From: Treponema sp. UBA4692
Lineage (GTDB): Bacteria > Spirochaetota > Spirochaetia > Treponematales > Treponemataceae
Assembly (NCBI GenBank): GCA_002404895.1
Contig: DHKO01000015.1
Coordinates: 21,379 to 85,378 of the forward strand
DNA: 64,000 nt
Reading direction: 5' to 3'
Within the stretch, counting starts at the first letter, position 1. Every line of letters starts with the position of its first letter. A program made the position numbers and the translations under genes. The notes beneath the pieces are model-generated. The model searched no databases. It worked only from the letters and a program-made list of their open reading frames with translations, and had not been told where the DNA came from. Below, in pieces: positions 47,403 through 56,807 of this stretch.

Positions 47403-49841
47403 ATGAACGAAAATCTTTCTTATCTTGACGTTTTGAATGAGGAGCAGCGGGCGGCGGTTGAGCATGAAGGCTCTCCGCTTTTGATTTTGGCGGGGGCGGG
47501 TTCTGGAAAAACCCGCGTAATCACGACGAAAATCGCGTATCTTATTTCTGAGAAAAATATCGACCCACACCAGATTTTGGCTGTAACTTTCACGAAAAAG
47601 GCCGCGAACGAGATGCGCGAGCGCGCGGTGAATCTTGACAGGCGCGCCCAATATTCACAAATCAGGACATTTCACTCTTTCGGCGCGTGGTTTTTGCGTC
47701 TTAATGCGCAGAGCGCAGGCGTTGACCCGAACTTTACGGTTTACGACGATGATGACATCTCGACTTTGGTTCAGAAATCTTGCCCGAAGCTCACAAAGCA
47801 GCAGGCGAATCACTTTGCGCACGAAATTTCCCTTGCAAAAGATTATTGCTACACGCCGGATTCCCCGAATTTGGCGAATATCGATTCTGACCGTGAATTT
47901 GCCGAAGTTTACGCGGCTTACGAGAAGCGGCTTCGCGAGACTGGAAACGTCGATTTCGGCGACCTGATTATGCTTCCTTATCTCGTTCTTCACAGCAACG
48001 AATTTGTGCGTGAACGGCTTAACGCAAGATTCAAGGTGATTATGGTTGACGAGTATCAGGACTCGAACGTTGCCCAGTTTTTGCTCTTGCAGGAATTGTC
48101 CGGCGTGAAATACGGACTTTGCGCGTGCAAGGAAAATCCAGCCGGAACTTACGTCTGCGTTGTTGGCGACGATGACCAGTCAATCTACAAATTCCGCGGC
48201 GCAGAAATTCAGAACATTCTGACTTTCAAGGATAAATTTCCTGAGACGAAAATCATCAGGCTTGAAAAAAATTACCGCTCGACAGAAGAGATTTTGGGCG
48301 TTGCGGACGATGTTGTGAAAAACAACAACGGACGGCTTGGAAAAACGCTTTTTGCGGAGCGCGGAAAAGGGAAAAAGCCGGTTCTCGCGTTTTTGCCGAA
48401 TCAGGATGAGGAGGCGGCTTTTTGCGCGGATTTGATTTCGCTTGCGCATAAAAACGGAAGCCCTTACAGCGACTGGGCGATTTTATACAGGACTAATGCG
48501 CAGTCGCTTGCTTTCGAGTCAACTTTTTTGCATAGGAAAGTTCCTTATCAGGTTGTCGGCTCGCTGAAATTTTACGAGCGCGAGGAAGTCAAGGATTTGC
48601 TCGCATTTCTTGCCCTGATTGCAAACTCAAAGGACGAGATTGCTTTCAGGCGCGTTATAAACAAGCCTGCGCGCGGAATCGGCTCGACAAGCCAGGAAAA
48701 AATCGTTTCTTACGCCCGCGAAAATCAGGTTAATCTTCTTGAGGCGTGCAAGGCTCTTGCTCCGTCGCTTTCAAAAAAAGCACGCGAGGGCGTTCAGAAT
48801 TTCGCGGATTTAATCGGCGAGCTTGAAGAAAAAATCGGAAAAATTGACTTTGTGGAAGTGGCGCTTGAAAATTCGGAAAATCCTGATGAAACGATAAAAA
48901 TTTCAGATTCTGATTCTGCCGGTTCCGAATCTGAAGAACACAAAAATCCTGAATCTGAAGAATCCGAATCTGGCGATTCCAAATTTAAAAAATCTGAATC
49001 TAACGATTTCAGCTCTAACGATACTGAACCAAAATCAGAAAAATCTCTTCCGGGAGAAGTCAAGGCGAAACTTTCAGAGCTTGTCGAGATGATTTCTGAA
49101 AAATCTGGATTGAAAAGCTACCACGAAAGCCAGGACGAGATTTCTGGAACGCAAAAAGTCGCAAACTTGCAGGAGCTTGCGAACAACGCTGTTAATTACG
49201 AATGTTCGATGAAAGGCTTGATTGAATTTTTGGACAATATCGAGCTTGACCGTTCAATCGAGGAGTCAGGCGACGATGACGAGGAGAATCAGGACCGCGT
49301 CACGCTGATTACGCTTCACAACACGAAAGGACTTGAATTCAACCGCGTGATTATGACTGGAATGGAGCTTGGAATTTTTCCGCGTCAGGACAAGTCAGGC
49401 GATGAGCTTGAAGAGGAACGGCGGCTTTGCTACGTCGGAATGACGCGGGCTAGAAACGAGCTTTATCTTACGAGCTGCGCAATGCGGCGAATGTACGGAC
49501 GCACGGAATATATGGCTGCGAGTCCGTTTTTGCTCGAGGTGAATCCTGAAAGGCTGAAAGCGATTGGAAACATTCCCTCGAGCTACAGAAACAGCGCGTT
49601 TCACGGCGGAGACTACGGCGCAAGAGGACTGAGCCATCCTGATGTTGAAAACGACCCAATCAAGAAAAAATATTCTAAAGGGACGCAGATTTATCATGAT
49701 GATTACGGCTACGGTGTGATTTCGTATGCGGAAGAGAATGCCGACGGCGAATATTGCATCACCGTGAGCTTTGAAAATTCCGGCAAGAAAAAATTCCTGC
49801 CGAAATATCAGTCAAAATCTCTTGAAGTCATAAAAAACTAG
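47403..49841 (+). CDS. uvrD: UvrD/PcrA/Rep-family DNA helicase
   Basis: An 812-residue superfamily 1 helicase. Motif I is LAGAGSGKT, motif Ia VTFTKKAANEMRER, motif II VDEYQDSN, motif III GDDDQSIYKFRGA, motif IV LEKNYRST, motif V TLHNTKGLEF and motif VI YVGMTRARNEL. Around residues 490-555 there is a Ser/Glu/Asp/Lys-rich insertion (SDSAGSESEEHKNPESEESE) encoded partly by 15-bp units like those in the lipoprotein at 10577. The start MNENLSYLDVLNEEQRAAVE is chosen as the family start; the longer in-frame reading from 47196 is only the tandem repeat. No ribosome site is seen. Confidence 0.93.
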   Translation: MNENLSYLDVLNEEQRAAVEHEGSPLLILAGAGSGKTRVITTKIAYLISEKNIDPHQILAVTFTKKAANEMRERAVNLDRRAQYSQIRTFHSFGAWFLRLNAQSAGVDPNFTVYDDDDISTLVQKSCPKLTKQQANHFAHEISLAKDYCYTPDSPNLANIDSDREFAEVYAAYEKRLRETGNVDFGDLIMLPYLVLHSNEFVRERLNARFKVIMVDEYQDSNVAQFLLLQELSGVKYGLCACKENPAGTYVCVVGDDDQSIYKFRGAEIQNILTFKDKFPETKIIRLEKNYRSTEEILGVADDVVKNNNGRLGKTLFAERGKGKKPVLAFLPNQDEEAAFCADLISLAHKNGSPYSDWAILYRTNAQSLAFESTFLHRKVPYQVVGSLKFYEREEVKDLLAFLALIANSKDEIAFRRVINKPARGIGSTSQEKIVSYARENQVNLLEACKALAPSLSKKAREGVQNFADLIGELEEKIGKIDFVEVALENSENPDETIKISDSDSAGSESEEHKNPESEESESGDSKFKKSESNDFSSNDTEPKSEKSLPGEVKAKLSELVEMISEKSGLKSYHESQDEISGTQKVANLQELANNAVNYECSMKGLIEFLDNIELDRSIEESGDDDEENQDRVTLITLHNTKGLEFNRVIMTGMELGIFPRQDKSGDELEEERRLCYVGMTRARNELYLTSCAMRRMYGRTEYMAASPFLLEVNPERLKAIGNIPSSYRNSAFHGGDYGARGLSHPDVENDPIKKKYSKGTQIYHDDYGYGVISYAEENADGEYCITVSFENSGKKKFLPKYQSKSLEVIKN

Positions 49842-49883
49842 AAGAGATTCATAAGATTTTGAAGTTTGAGCTAATTTTTTTCG

Positions 49884-51500
49884 CTAAGCGTTCTGCGCGT
49901 TTTCAGTTTCGCCAGCTTTTTTCATTACGTTTTTCTTGATGAGAACCAAAGTGACGAAAAGTGCCGCAATTCCGAACACAAGCGAGATTCCCGCATTAAG
50001 CGCAATCGGAAGTCTTGATGTAAGCCCCGCGACAATGAATGTCAGAAATGAGATTGCAGCGACTGTCATTGCGTAAGGAAGCTGTGTTGAAACGTGGTTC
50101 ACGTGGTCGCACTGCGCGCCTGCGCTCGCCATGATTGTCGTGTCTGAAATCGGGGAGATGTGGTCTCCGCAGACCGCTCCTGCCATGCACGCTGAAATCG
50201 AGATGATTCTGAGAGAGCCTTCCGGAAAAGCCGCGATGCAGATTGGAATCAAGATTCCGAAAGTTCCCCATGAGGTTCCTGTTGCAAACGCAAGTCCGCA
50301 GGCAATCGCGAAAATAATCGCAGGAAGGAAAATCTGCAAACTGCCAGCGCTTCCAGAAACAATTCCAGCAACGAAATCTTTCGCGCCAAGGCTGTCGGTC
50401 ATCGATTTTAGAGTCCAGGCAAGAGACAAAATCAGAATCGCCGGAACCATCGCCTTGAAGCCGTCTGTAAGGCAAAGAAGCGCCGCCTTGAACGAGATTA
50501 CGCGCCGCGCGAGATACCAGGCAAGCGAGATTATGATTGCTGCAAGCGAGCCGATTACAAGGCCGACTGAGGCGTCGGAAGAAGCGAACGCGTCAACAAA
50601 GTCAAAATGCGTGTCTCCATCGCTGAAAAATCCGCCTGAGTAAATCATTCCGACAACGCAGAAAACAATAAGAACCGCAATCGGAACAACAAGGTCAAGA
50701 ACTGTTCCTTTTCGTCTTCCTTTTGAATCTGAATCATCTGATGTTTTTTCAGCAATTTCATCGGATTCGTCATCTTTGCTGCTCATAATTTCTTTCGCTT
50801 TCTCGTATTTTGACATTTCGCCGTACTCAAAGCGCATAAATGTGAGCGCGAAAAGCATAATCAGCGTGAAAAGCGCGTAGAAATTGAAAGGAATTGCCTT
50901 GCAGAAAAGCGCGATTCCGTTTTCGCCGGTCGTGACAAAGCCAGAGACCGCCGCCGCCCATGAGGAAATCGGCGCGATAATGCAGACCGGAGCTGCCGTG
51001 GAGTCGATTATGTAAGCGAGTTTTTCCTTTGAAACGCCGTATTTGTCTGTTACAGGCTTCATAACCGAGCCGACTGTAAGGCAGTTGAAATAGTCATCAA
51101 TAAAAATAAGAATTCCGAGGCAGACTGTCGCAATCTGCGCGCCGACTTTTGACTTTATATGCTTTTTTGCCCAGTTTCCGAAAGCCGCCGAGCCGCCGGC
51201 CTTGTTCATCAAAGCGACCATTGTGCCGAGAAGGACAAGAAAAGCGATGATTCCGACATTGTAAGAGTCGGAGACGCACGAGATTAAGCCGTAAGAGACC
51301 GCATCATCGCCTTCGTCGACTGTGTTGTTCAGAAGCTGCGCGAGAAATCCTGAAAATCCCGAGCCGACGCTTACTGAATAAAAAACTGCTCCAATCACGA
51401 TTCCGATGAAAAGCGACGAGTAGACTTCCTTTGTGATTAAAGCGAGCGCAATCGCCACAATCGGCGGCACAAGCGACCAAAATGTTCCAATCATATTCAT
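49884..51500 (-). CDS. nhaC: NhaC-family Na+/H+ antiporter
   Basis: A 538-residue inner-membrane transporter with about 11-12 helices. Family features: SLVPPIVAIALALITKEVYS at the start, FIDDYFNCLTVGSVMKPVTD (with conserved Asp residues) and CGDHISPISDTTIMASAGAQ near the end, all typical of the NhaC antiporter family. A cytoplasmic loop (residues ~232-262) is rich in Asp, Ser and Lys. A role in Na+ export would fit an Rnf-type sodium economy. Its start directly abuts the stop of the small upstream gene. Confidence 0.9.
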   Translation of the reverse strand: MNMIGTFWSLVPPIVAIALALITKEVYSSLFIGIVIGAVFYSVSVGSGFSGFLAQLLNNTVDEGDDAVSYGLISCVSDSYNVGIIAFLVLLGTMVALMNKAGGSAAFGNWAKKHIKSKVGAQIATVCLGILIFIDDYFNCLTVGSVMKPVTDKYGVSKEKLAYIIDSTAAPVCIIAPISSWAAAVSGFVTTGENGIALFCKAIPFNFYALFTLIMLFALTFMRFEYGEMSKYEKAKEIMSSKDDESDEIAEKTSDDSDSKGRRKGTVLDLVVPIAVLIVFCVVGMIYSGGFFSDGDTHFDFVDAFASSDASVGLVIGSLAAIIISLAWYLARRVISFKAALLCLTDGFKAMVPAILILSLAWTLKSMTDSLGAKDFVAGIVSGSAGSLQIFLPAIIFAIACGLAFATGTSWGTFGILIPICIAAFPEGSLRIISISACMAGAVCGDHISPISDTTIMASAGAQCDHVNHVSTQLPYAMTVAAISFLTFIVAGLTSRLPIALNAGISLVFGIAALFVTLVLIKKNVMKKAGETENAQNA

Positions 51501-51662
51501 TTATTTTCCTGCCTTTGAAAAATCTGTTTCCAGCGGATTTTTAACGCCGTCTTTCTCAAGCTTTTTTAGAACTTCAATCGCGTAATCGAGTTCGTCCAAA
51601 GAATTAGCAGAAACGTAAGTTTTCATCTGCTCCAAAGCCTTGATAGCCTTTTCGTTGGTCAT
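51501..51662 (-). CDS. Small acidic/basic mixed helical protein upstream of nhaC
   Basis: A 53-residue protein (MTNEKAIKALEQMKTYVSAN, then SLDELDYAIEVLKKLEKDGV) predicted to be two amphipathic helices. The start at 51662 follows AAAGGAG eight bases upstream. The stop codon touches the start of nhaC (TAAATG), so it is translationally linked. It has no signal or membrane segment. I do not recognise the family. Confidence 0.7.
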   Translation of the reverse strand: MTNEKAIKALEQMKTYVSANSLDELDYAIEVLKKLEKDGVKNPLETDFSKAGK

Positions 51663-51848
51663 AAAATCTCCTTTGTTTTGCAACGCAAACTTTTTGATAG
51701 ATTCAATATTAGCAATATTGCCGCTGACGATGAAGCATGATTTTTGAAAAATGCCGAGAATTTGCCGTTTTGCAGATGTTTGCGCGTGGAACTTTAGTTT
51801 GTTTGTGGAAAGATTTTGGATAAAAACACTGGAAAAAATAAGCGAACT

Positions 51849-51920
51849 TTTTGGAAGAAAAAGGATTTGAAAAGGGAAAAGAAACCTTTTTTGAAAAGGT
51901 GGCGTTTCCCTTTTTCTGAA
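51849..51920. repeat. Interspersed nested-hairpin repeat, copy 2
   Basis: Outer stem AAAGGGAAA (51871) with TTTCCCTTT (51905), inner stem ACCTTTT-TTG-AAAAGGT, preceded by TTTTTGGAAGAAAAAGG. It matches 29369-29440 but with compensating changes in the outer stem. Confidence 0.7.
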
Positions 51921-51954
51921 ATTTGACTTTTTGGAATGTTTTTCGCGCAGAAAA

Positions 51955-52953
51955 TTATTTTTTGACTTCGTTTTGAAGCTCTTTTCCGTTCAAGAAATCA
52001 TCAAAATTTGTGAGCGTAACTTCCGCGATGTTCGCAAGCGCAGTGGATGTGAGAAATGCCTGGTGTCCTGTAACAATCACGTTCGGGAATGTCAGAAGCC
52101 GCGCGAGAACATCGTCCGTGATAACTTCCGCCGAGCAGTCCTGAAAGAAGAACTGGCTTTCCTCCTCGTAAACGTCAAGCGCCGCGCCGCCAATATATTT
52201 GTGCTTGAGCGCGTGGACAAGAGCCTTTGTGTCAATAAGCGCGCCTCGCCCTGTGTTTATGATTACTGCGTCGTGCTTCATCATTTTTGTGGTGTCGTGG
52301 TTCACAATGTGGCGTGTCTGGTCTGTGAGCGGGCAGTGGAAAGTCAAAACGTCGCTTTCCTTGAAAATCGTCTCAACGTCAACGTATTTGAAGCCGTTTT
52401 CGTCAGCCCACTCCTGGTTTGGAAAAGGGTCGTAGCAGATTATTTTCATTCCGAAGCCTTTCAAGATTCCAGCCATTACCCGGCCGATTTTTCCCGTTCC
52501 GAAAATTCCTGCGGTCAAGCCGAAAAGGTCTCTTCCTTTTAATCCTTCAAGATTGAAATTCGCGGTTTTTGTTCTGATATATGCCTGCGGAATGTGCCTT
52601 GTGAGCGCGAGCAAAAGCGCGACTGCGTGCTCGGCGACAGCGTGAGGAGAATATGCCGGAACGCGCGCGACTTTGATTCCGTTTTTTGCGGCGGCGGACA
52701 AGTCTACATTGTTGAAACCTGCGCAGCGGAGCAGAACGATTTTTACTCCGCAGGATTTAAGCGTTTCAAAAACTTCCGCATTCACAACGTCGTTTACAAA
52801 AACGCAGACAGCATCGAATCCTTTTGCGGTGAAAGCCGTTTTTTCGTTGAGCCGGAAATCAAAATACTCAATTTCAAAATTGCGCTTCTCGTTTTCCTTT
52901 GAAAAAGCTTCCTTGTCATAAGAGCGCGTGTCGTAAAAAGCGATTCTTGCCAT
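51955..52953 (-). CDS. D-2-hydroxyacid dehydrogenase (D-lactate dehydrogenase type)
   Basis: A 332-residue NAD-dependent dehydrogenase. The Rossmann motif is GIFGTGKIGRVMAGIL; the catalytic Arg is in INTGRGALID, the Glu in DVYEEES and the His in VTGHQAFLT. LLRCAGFNNVDLSAA and VARVPAYSPHAVAEHAVAL match D-lactate dehydrogenases (LdhA-like). It probably reduces pyruvate to D-lactate in fermentation. The start at 52953 follows GGAGG. Monocistronic. Confidence 0.9.
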   Translation of the reverse strand: MARIAFYDTRSYDKEAFSKENEKRNFEIEYFDFRLNEKTAFTAKGFDAVCVFVNDVVNAEVFETLKSCGVKIVLLRCAGFNNVDLSAAAKNGIKVARVPAYSPHAVAEHAVALLLALTRHIPQAYIRTKTANFNLEGLKGRDLFGLTAGIFGTGKIGRVMAGILKGFGMKIICYDPFPNQEWADENGFKYVDVETIFKESDVLTFHCPLTDQTRHIVNHDTTKMMKHDAVIINTGRGALIDTKALVHALKHKYIGGAALDVYEEESQFFFQDCSAEVITDDVLARLLTFPNVIVTGHQAFLTSTALANIAEVTLTNFDDFLNGKELQNEVKK

Positions 52954-53133
52954 AATTTCCTCCATTCAATTGATTCAATCTAAAAGATATAAAAATTATT
53001 TTTGCGCGGCTATTGTTTTCTAGGATTTTGTTTTTTTGATTTTAACTTTTTTTATGCTGGCGATTTTTTCAGTTTTTGCAGACGATTTCTTCTAAAATCA
53101 TAAGCGATTAGAAAAATTGTCTTGAATCGTCTT

Positions 53134-53163
53134 TTGATTTCTGATAACATCTTTTGCTAGATT
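53134..53163 (+). promoter_or_regulatory. Promoter of the small basic protein gene
   Basis: TTGATT (53134-53139), 18-base spacer, TAGATT (53158-53163), followed by GAGG and ATG at 53193. Confidence 0.55.
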
Positions 53164-53192
53164 AATCTAAAATCCTATCGATGAGGTAAATT

Positions 53193-53333
53193 ATGAGACT
53201 TGCAAACCGTTTTAGACCGCAGAAGGTTGTAAACAAGCTTACAAAAAGAAACGTAAGAAAACAGCACAAGAGAGTAGCTGCCAACCACGCTCTTCTTGTT
53301 GCTTTGGCTGCAGCAGACAAAAGCTCAAAGTAA
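53193..53333 (+). CDS. 46-residue highly basic protein, unrecognised
   Basis: The protein reads MRLANRFRPQKVVNKLTKRN, then VRKQHKRVAANHALLVALAA and ADKSSK. The first 28 residues hold 11 Arg/Lys; the rest is an Ala/Leu helix. It has its own promoter, a GAGG ribosome site and a strong terminator, so it is almost certainly a real gene. Size and charge recall small ribosomal proteins or nucleic-acid-binding proteins, but it does not match bL34, bL36 or bS21 by eye. Genes this small are usually missed by annotation. Confidence 0.75.
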   Translation: MRLANRFRPQKVVNKLTKRNVRKQHKRVAANHALLVALAAADKSSK

Positions 53334-53344
53334 GCTGAATTTGC

Positions 53345-53376
53345 AAAACCCGTTCTGCTGAGAGCGGGTTTTTTTA
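53345..53376 (+). terminator. Terminator of the small basic protein gene
   Basis: AAACCCGTTCT-GCTG-AGAGCGGGTTT with seven following T. Confidence 0.9.
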
Positions 53377-53478
53377 TGCGCGGAAATGTTTCATTTTACA
53401 GTGTGTTTTAAGATTTAGCAGAATCCGCATAATCTTCATTCTTTTTCGTTTAGATTCAAACAATTTCTTATAAATTTC

Positions 53479-53507
53479 TTGACAAATTTTCCTAATATTA
53501 TTATCAA
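53479..53507 (+). promoter_or_regulatory. Promoter of the LivJ-like gene
   Basis: TTGACA (53479-53484), 17-base spacer, TATCAA (53502-53507); GGAGG precedes the start codon at 53548. An adjoining AGAACAATATT recurs as GGAACAATATT near 55078. Confidence 0.6.
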
Positions 53508-53547
53508 TTAGAACAATATTTATCAGAAAAAACTGGAGGATAAATAA

Positions 53548-54684
53548 ATGAAAGTTTTAAAAGTTGCGGCTGCATCATTTGCGGCGGCTATGCTTTTTGC
53601 CGGCTGCAATGAAAAATCGGACACAATCAAGCTCGGCTCAATCGGACCTCTTTCAGGCGGAGTCGCTGTTTATGGAACAGAGGCAAGAAACGCTATTCAG
53701 CTTGCAGTTGAGGAAATCAACGCGAACGGCGGCGTTATCGATGGAAAAAAATTCGAGCTTATCGCTGAGGACGACGAGGGAAATCCTGAGAAATCAGTTT
53801 CTGCTTACAAAAAGCTCGTCACAAAAGATGGAGTTAAGCTTATCGTCGGTTCTTTGACATCTGGCTGCACAATCGCAATCACACCGCTTGCTCAGGCGCA
53901 GAAAGTTGTTCAGATTGCTCCTGCGGCTACAAACCCTGCAATTACAGACGCTGGAGACTTCATTTTCCGCGCTTGCTACACAGACCCTTTCCAGGGAACA
54001 GTCGGAGCGAAATTCGCAGCTGAGAACTTGGGAACAAAACGCGCAGCGATTCTTTATGACATCGGAAACGACTATTCTGTAGGCCTCACAGAAAATTTCG
54101 AGAAGAAATTCACTGAGGAAGGCGGAGAAATTGTCGCGAAGGAATCTTACCAGAGCGGAGACAAAGACTTTAACGCTCAGCTCACAAAAATCAAGAACGC
54201 AAATCCTGACGTTGTCTATCTTCCTGACTATTACGGGACAGTCGCTTTGATTGCAAAGCAGCTTCGCGCTCAGGGAATCACTTGCGCTGCTGTCGGTCCT
54301 GACGGATGGGACGGAATTGCGAACGGGGCGGGAGCAGAGCTTTTGAACGGATATTACTCAAATCATTACGCTCTTGACGCGAACGACGAGAAAGGACAGA
54401 AATTCTACGCTGCTTACAAAGCAAAATTCGGAACTGCTCCGACTTCATTCGCGGCTCTTTCTTACGACTCTGTTTATATGCTCAAGGACGCGATTGTAAA
54501 AGCTGGCTCTGCTGATCCTGAAAAAGTTCGCGACGCTCTTGCAGCGACAGACGGAGACTACATCACAGGACACATAACTTTTGATGAGCATCACAATCCT
54601 GTAAAGACAGCCGTTATCCTTGAATTTGTTCAGGGCGACGACGGAAAGATCTCTTCTGTTTACAAGGCAAGCGTCCAGCCGTAA
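53548..54684 (+). CDS. livJ: Branched-chain amino-acid ABC transporter substrate-binding lipoprotein
   Basis: A 378-residue periplasmic-binding-protein type I. The lipoprotein signal MKVLKVAAASFAAAMLFAGC ends in LFAGC. The LivJ pattern is clear: IKLGSIGPLSGGVAVYGTEA, VEEINANGGVIDGKKFELIA, EDDEGNPEKSVSAYKKLV and GSLTSGCTIAITPLAQ. The ligand is probably Leu/Ile/Val or a related amino acid. No permease or ATPase (LivHMGF) follows; a terminator ends the unit, so the binding protein is expressed alone or the rest lies elsewhere. Confidence 0.92.
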   Translation: MKVLKVAAASFAAAMLFAGCNEKSDTIKLGSIGPLSGGVAVYGTEARNAIQLAVEEINANGGVIDGKKFELIAEDDEGNPEKSVSAYKKLVTKDGVKLIVGSLTSGCTIAITPLAQAQKVVQIAPAATNPAITDAGDFIFRACYTDPFQGTVGAKFAAENLGTKRAAILYDIGNDYSVGLTENFEKKFTEEGGEIVAKESYQSGDKDFNAQLTKIKNANPDVVYLPDYYGTVALIAKQLRAQGITCAAVGPDGWDGIANGAGAELLNGYYSNHYALDANDEKGQKFYAAYKAKFGTAPTSFAALSYDSVYMLKDAIVKAGSADPEKVRDALAATDGDYITGHITFDEHHNPVKTAVILEFVQGDDGKISSVYKASVQP

Positions 54685-54756
54685 AAATGCTGAAAAGAAT
54701 TGCTTAGAATCTGTTTAATGATATGTTCTGAAAAATAGATTTTCTAAAAAAGCGAG

Positions 54757-54798
54757 AATCCTGCGGATATGCAAAAAACATACCGCAGGATTTTTTTT
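54757..54798 (+). terminator. Terminator of the LivJ-like gene
   Basis: AATCCTGCGG...CCGCAGGATT stem with CAAAAAA loop region and eight following T. Confidence 0.9.
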
Positions 54799-55249
54799 GT
54801 TTTCAGAGCGTTGAAAGATTGCAGATGTTGTAAAAAACGCGTAATTTTCGAAGCTGTTTTAGCATCCGCCGTAAATGGATGCTGAAAAACGATTCAGAAT
54901 GACACGCGTCATTTTTCTGAATTTAACCGAGCGGAAACTGTTTGATTTTCGGAATTTGCTTCATTTTATTTTTCATTGGAATCTCAAATCATAGAAAATA
55001 ACTTTTTGTATACAAAATATGCTGAAAGTTTAAGATGATGATAAAATCTTTCTCAAAAATATTGATAAATATTGCCCGGAACAATATTCTTTGCAAATAA
55101 AGTTCATCAAAGTTGATTATTTAAAGCCGCAGGATTTTGTTCAAAATGATTTCAGGCGCGTGGCTGCTTCCTGAAACTAAAAAATCTTGAATTGCTCATT
55201 TTTCCGCTTTTATCCGGCGGACATTTTCACAAAATTTTTAGGAGTTTTT
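54799..55249. other. Intergenic region before the pectate lyase: dyads and a candidate operator
   Basis: No gene seen. Contents: AGCATCC/GGATGCT dyad (54849-54870), an ATTCAGAA...TTCTGAAT dyad around TGACACGCGTCA (54894-54925), the perfect 14-bp palindrome TTTTGTATACAAAA (55004-55017) and a TTTCAGG/CCTGAAA hairpin (about 55150-55177). The palindrome has the GTATAC core seen in GntR-family sites, which include regulators of hexuronate and pectin use. Confidence 0.5.
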
Positions 55250-56645
55250 ATGAAGAAAAACACAAAAATCACAGGAAACGTGCTTGCTTTGCTCGGAGCG
55301 GCGCTTCTCGCTTTTGTTTCATCGGGCTTTTTGTCTTGCTCGTCAGACGGCGGCTCCGGATCTGGGGGGGGACGATTTAACTGCTGATGCGGACGGAGAA
55401 ATTTCCGCAAGCGACACGCCGCTTGGTTTTGCTGTAGCTGGAACTTTTACTTCAACACCAACGACAGCGACGGCTGGAAGCTATTCTAATCCTGTAACAA
55501 CTCGCACTGCATTGATTTCTGCGATTTCTAAGGGCGGTTTGATTTATGTAAAAGGCCTGATTGACATGACTGACACTGGAAGTGGAACTATGATCCCAAC
55601 TGTCTCTGGCGGTAGCTACGTCTATCCTGCGACCCTGGACAGTTTTGTGTCATCAAACACTTCTTATGCAAGCTATTCTGCGTGGAAATCTGCGTATATT
55701 TCAAAGTGCGAGACAAATACTGATGATGAAAGCTATTCATTGTGTTCAATTTCAGCTTTGTATAAAGCGTATAAGTCTATGATTCAGCTGAATGTAAAAT
55801 CTGATACAACTCTTATAGGCATAGACTCTTCTTCTGGTATAATAGGCGGAACTATAAGCATAAGCAGTGTGAGTAATGTTGCAATCCGAAACCTTGTTCT
55901 AAAAGATGCCTATGACCCGTTTCCTCATCATGAAAGTGGTGATGGCTGGAATTCTCAATATGATGGAATTACGGTACAGGGTACTTGTTCTGGTATTTGG
56001 ATTGACCACTGTACGTTCACAGATTCTTTGAATGGCTCTGACTCGACACTTGACTATGTTACAAATGCTAGCGGAACGGAAGAGCATTGGAATCCGTATG
56101 ACGGTCAGTGCGATATAAAGGGAACTATTAGTTCAATGACAGTTTCCTATTGCAAGTTTATGAATCATGACAAGACAATGCTTTTGTGTTCTGGCACTAG
56201 CGATACAGGCACTAAGAATGTTACTCTTGCATACAATTATTTTTATGGATGTAAGCAGCGTTTGCCTATGGTTGGAATTGCCAATCTTCATGTTTTCAAT
56301 AATTATTTTGCAGCTGGGGATGGAACTTATTCATCAAACAGTTATGCAATTGGCTTAAGATATAGTGCTCAGGTTGTGTCAGAAAGCAATCTGTTTTCAA
56401 GTTGGATACAATACGCTTACAAAAATCAAGGAATAAAGTCAATTTCTGGAACAACTGCATTGTTGTATTCAAGTGGCGATTCAGACAGTTCGTCAAAAGG
56501 AAATGGAATTGACAGTTCTTATCAGACTTCTACAAGAAGCGATTTGTTTACAGTTGATTACTCTTATTCTCTGAAGAATGCTTCCGAGCTTGAAACTTAT
56601 ATTCCTGCTAACGCCGGTGCTGGTGTCTGGAGTGTAAGCAAATAA
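55250..56645 (+). CDS. Polysaccharide lyase family 1 (pectate lyase) lipoprotein, out of frame at a G8 tract
   Basis: Reading from 55250 (after AGGAG) gives a lipoprotein signal MKKNTKITGNVLALLGAALL ending in GFLSC. It is followed by SSDGGSGSGG and then a stop at 55385-55387. The lyase body lies in another frame from just after a run of eight G (55364-55371). With seven G the two halves join as SGGDDLTADADGE..., giving about 464 residues. PL1 features: WIDHCTF, VSYCKFMNHDKTMLL and RLPMVGIANLHVFNNY. It should cut pectate outside the cell. In the given sequence the full protein is not made unless slippage restores frame. A sequencing error in the tract is the alternative. Confidence 0.8.
55364..55371 (+). 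repeat. Poly-G tract (G8) in the lyase gene
   Basis: Eight consecutive G directly after the lipoprotein signal codons. Loss of one G (or gain of two) fuses signal and lyase in frame. This is the typical position and form of a phase-variation tract. Confidence 0.85.
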
Positions 56646-56679
56646 GATTCTTTTAGATAAAGAAGACTGCATAAAATCA

Positions 56680-56752
56680 AAATTCTCCTTGCGGCTGTTT
56701 TGAAGATTCGTTTTTTGAATTTTGCTTCAGACTGCAAAGGAGATTTTTTTGT
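56680..56752 (+). terminator. Terminator of the lyase gene
   Basis: TCTCCTTGC and GCAAAGGAGA form a long-loop stem followed by seven T. Confidence 0.7.
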
Positions 56753-56807
56753 CTTCGTTCTAATTTCTGTTGCCGGCAAACAAACATGACACCATGCAAA
56801 CAATAGG

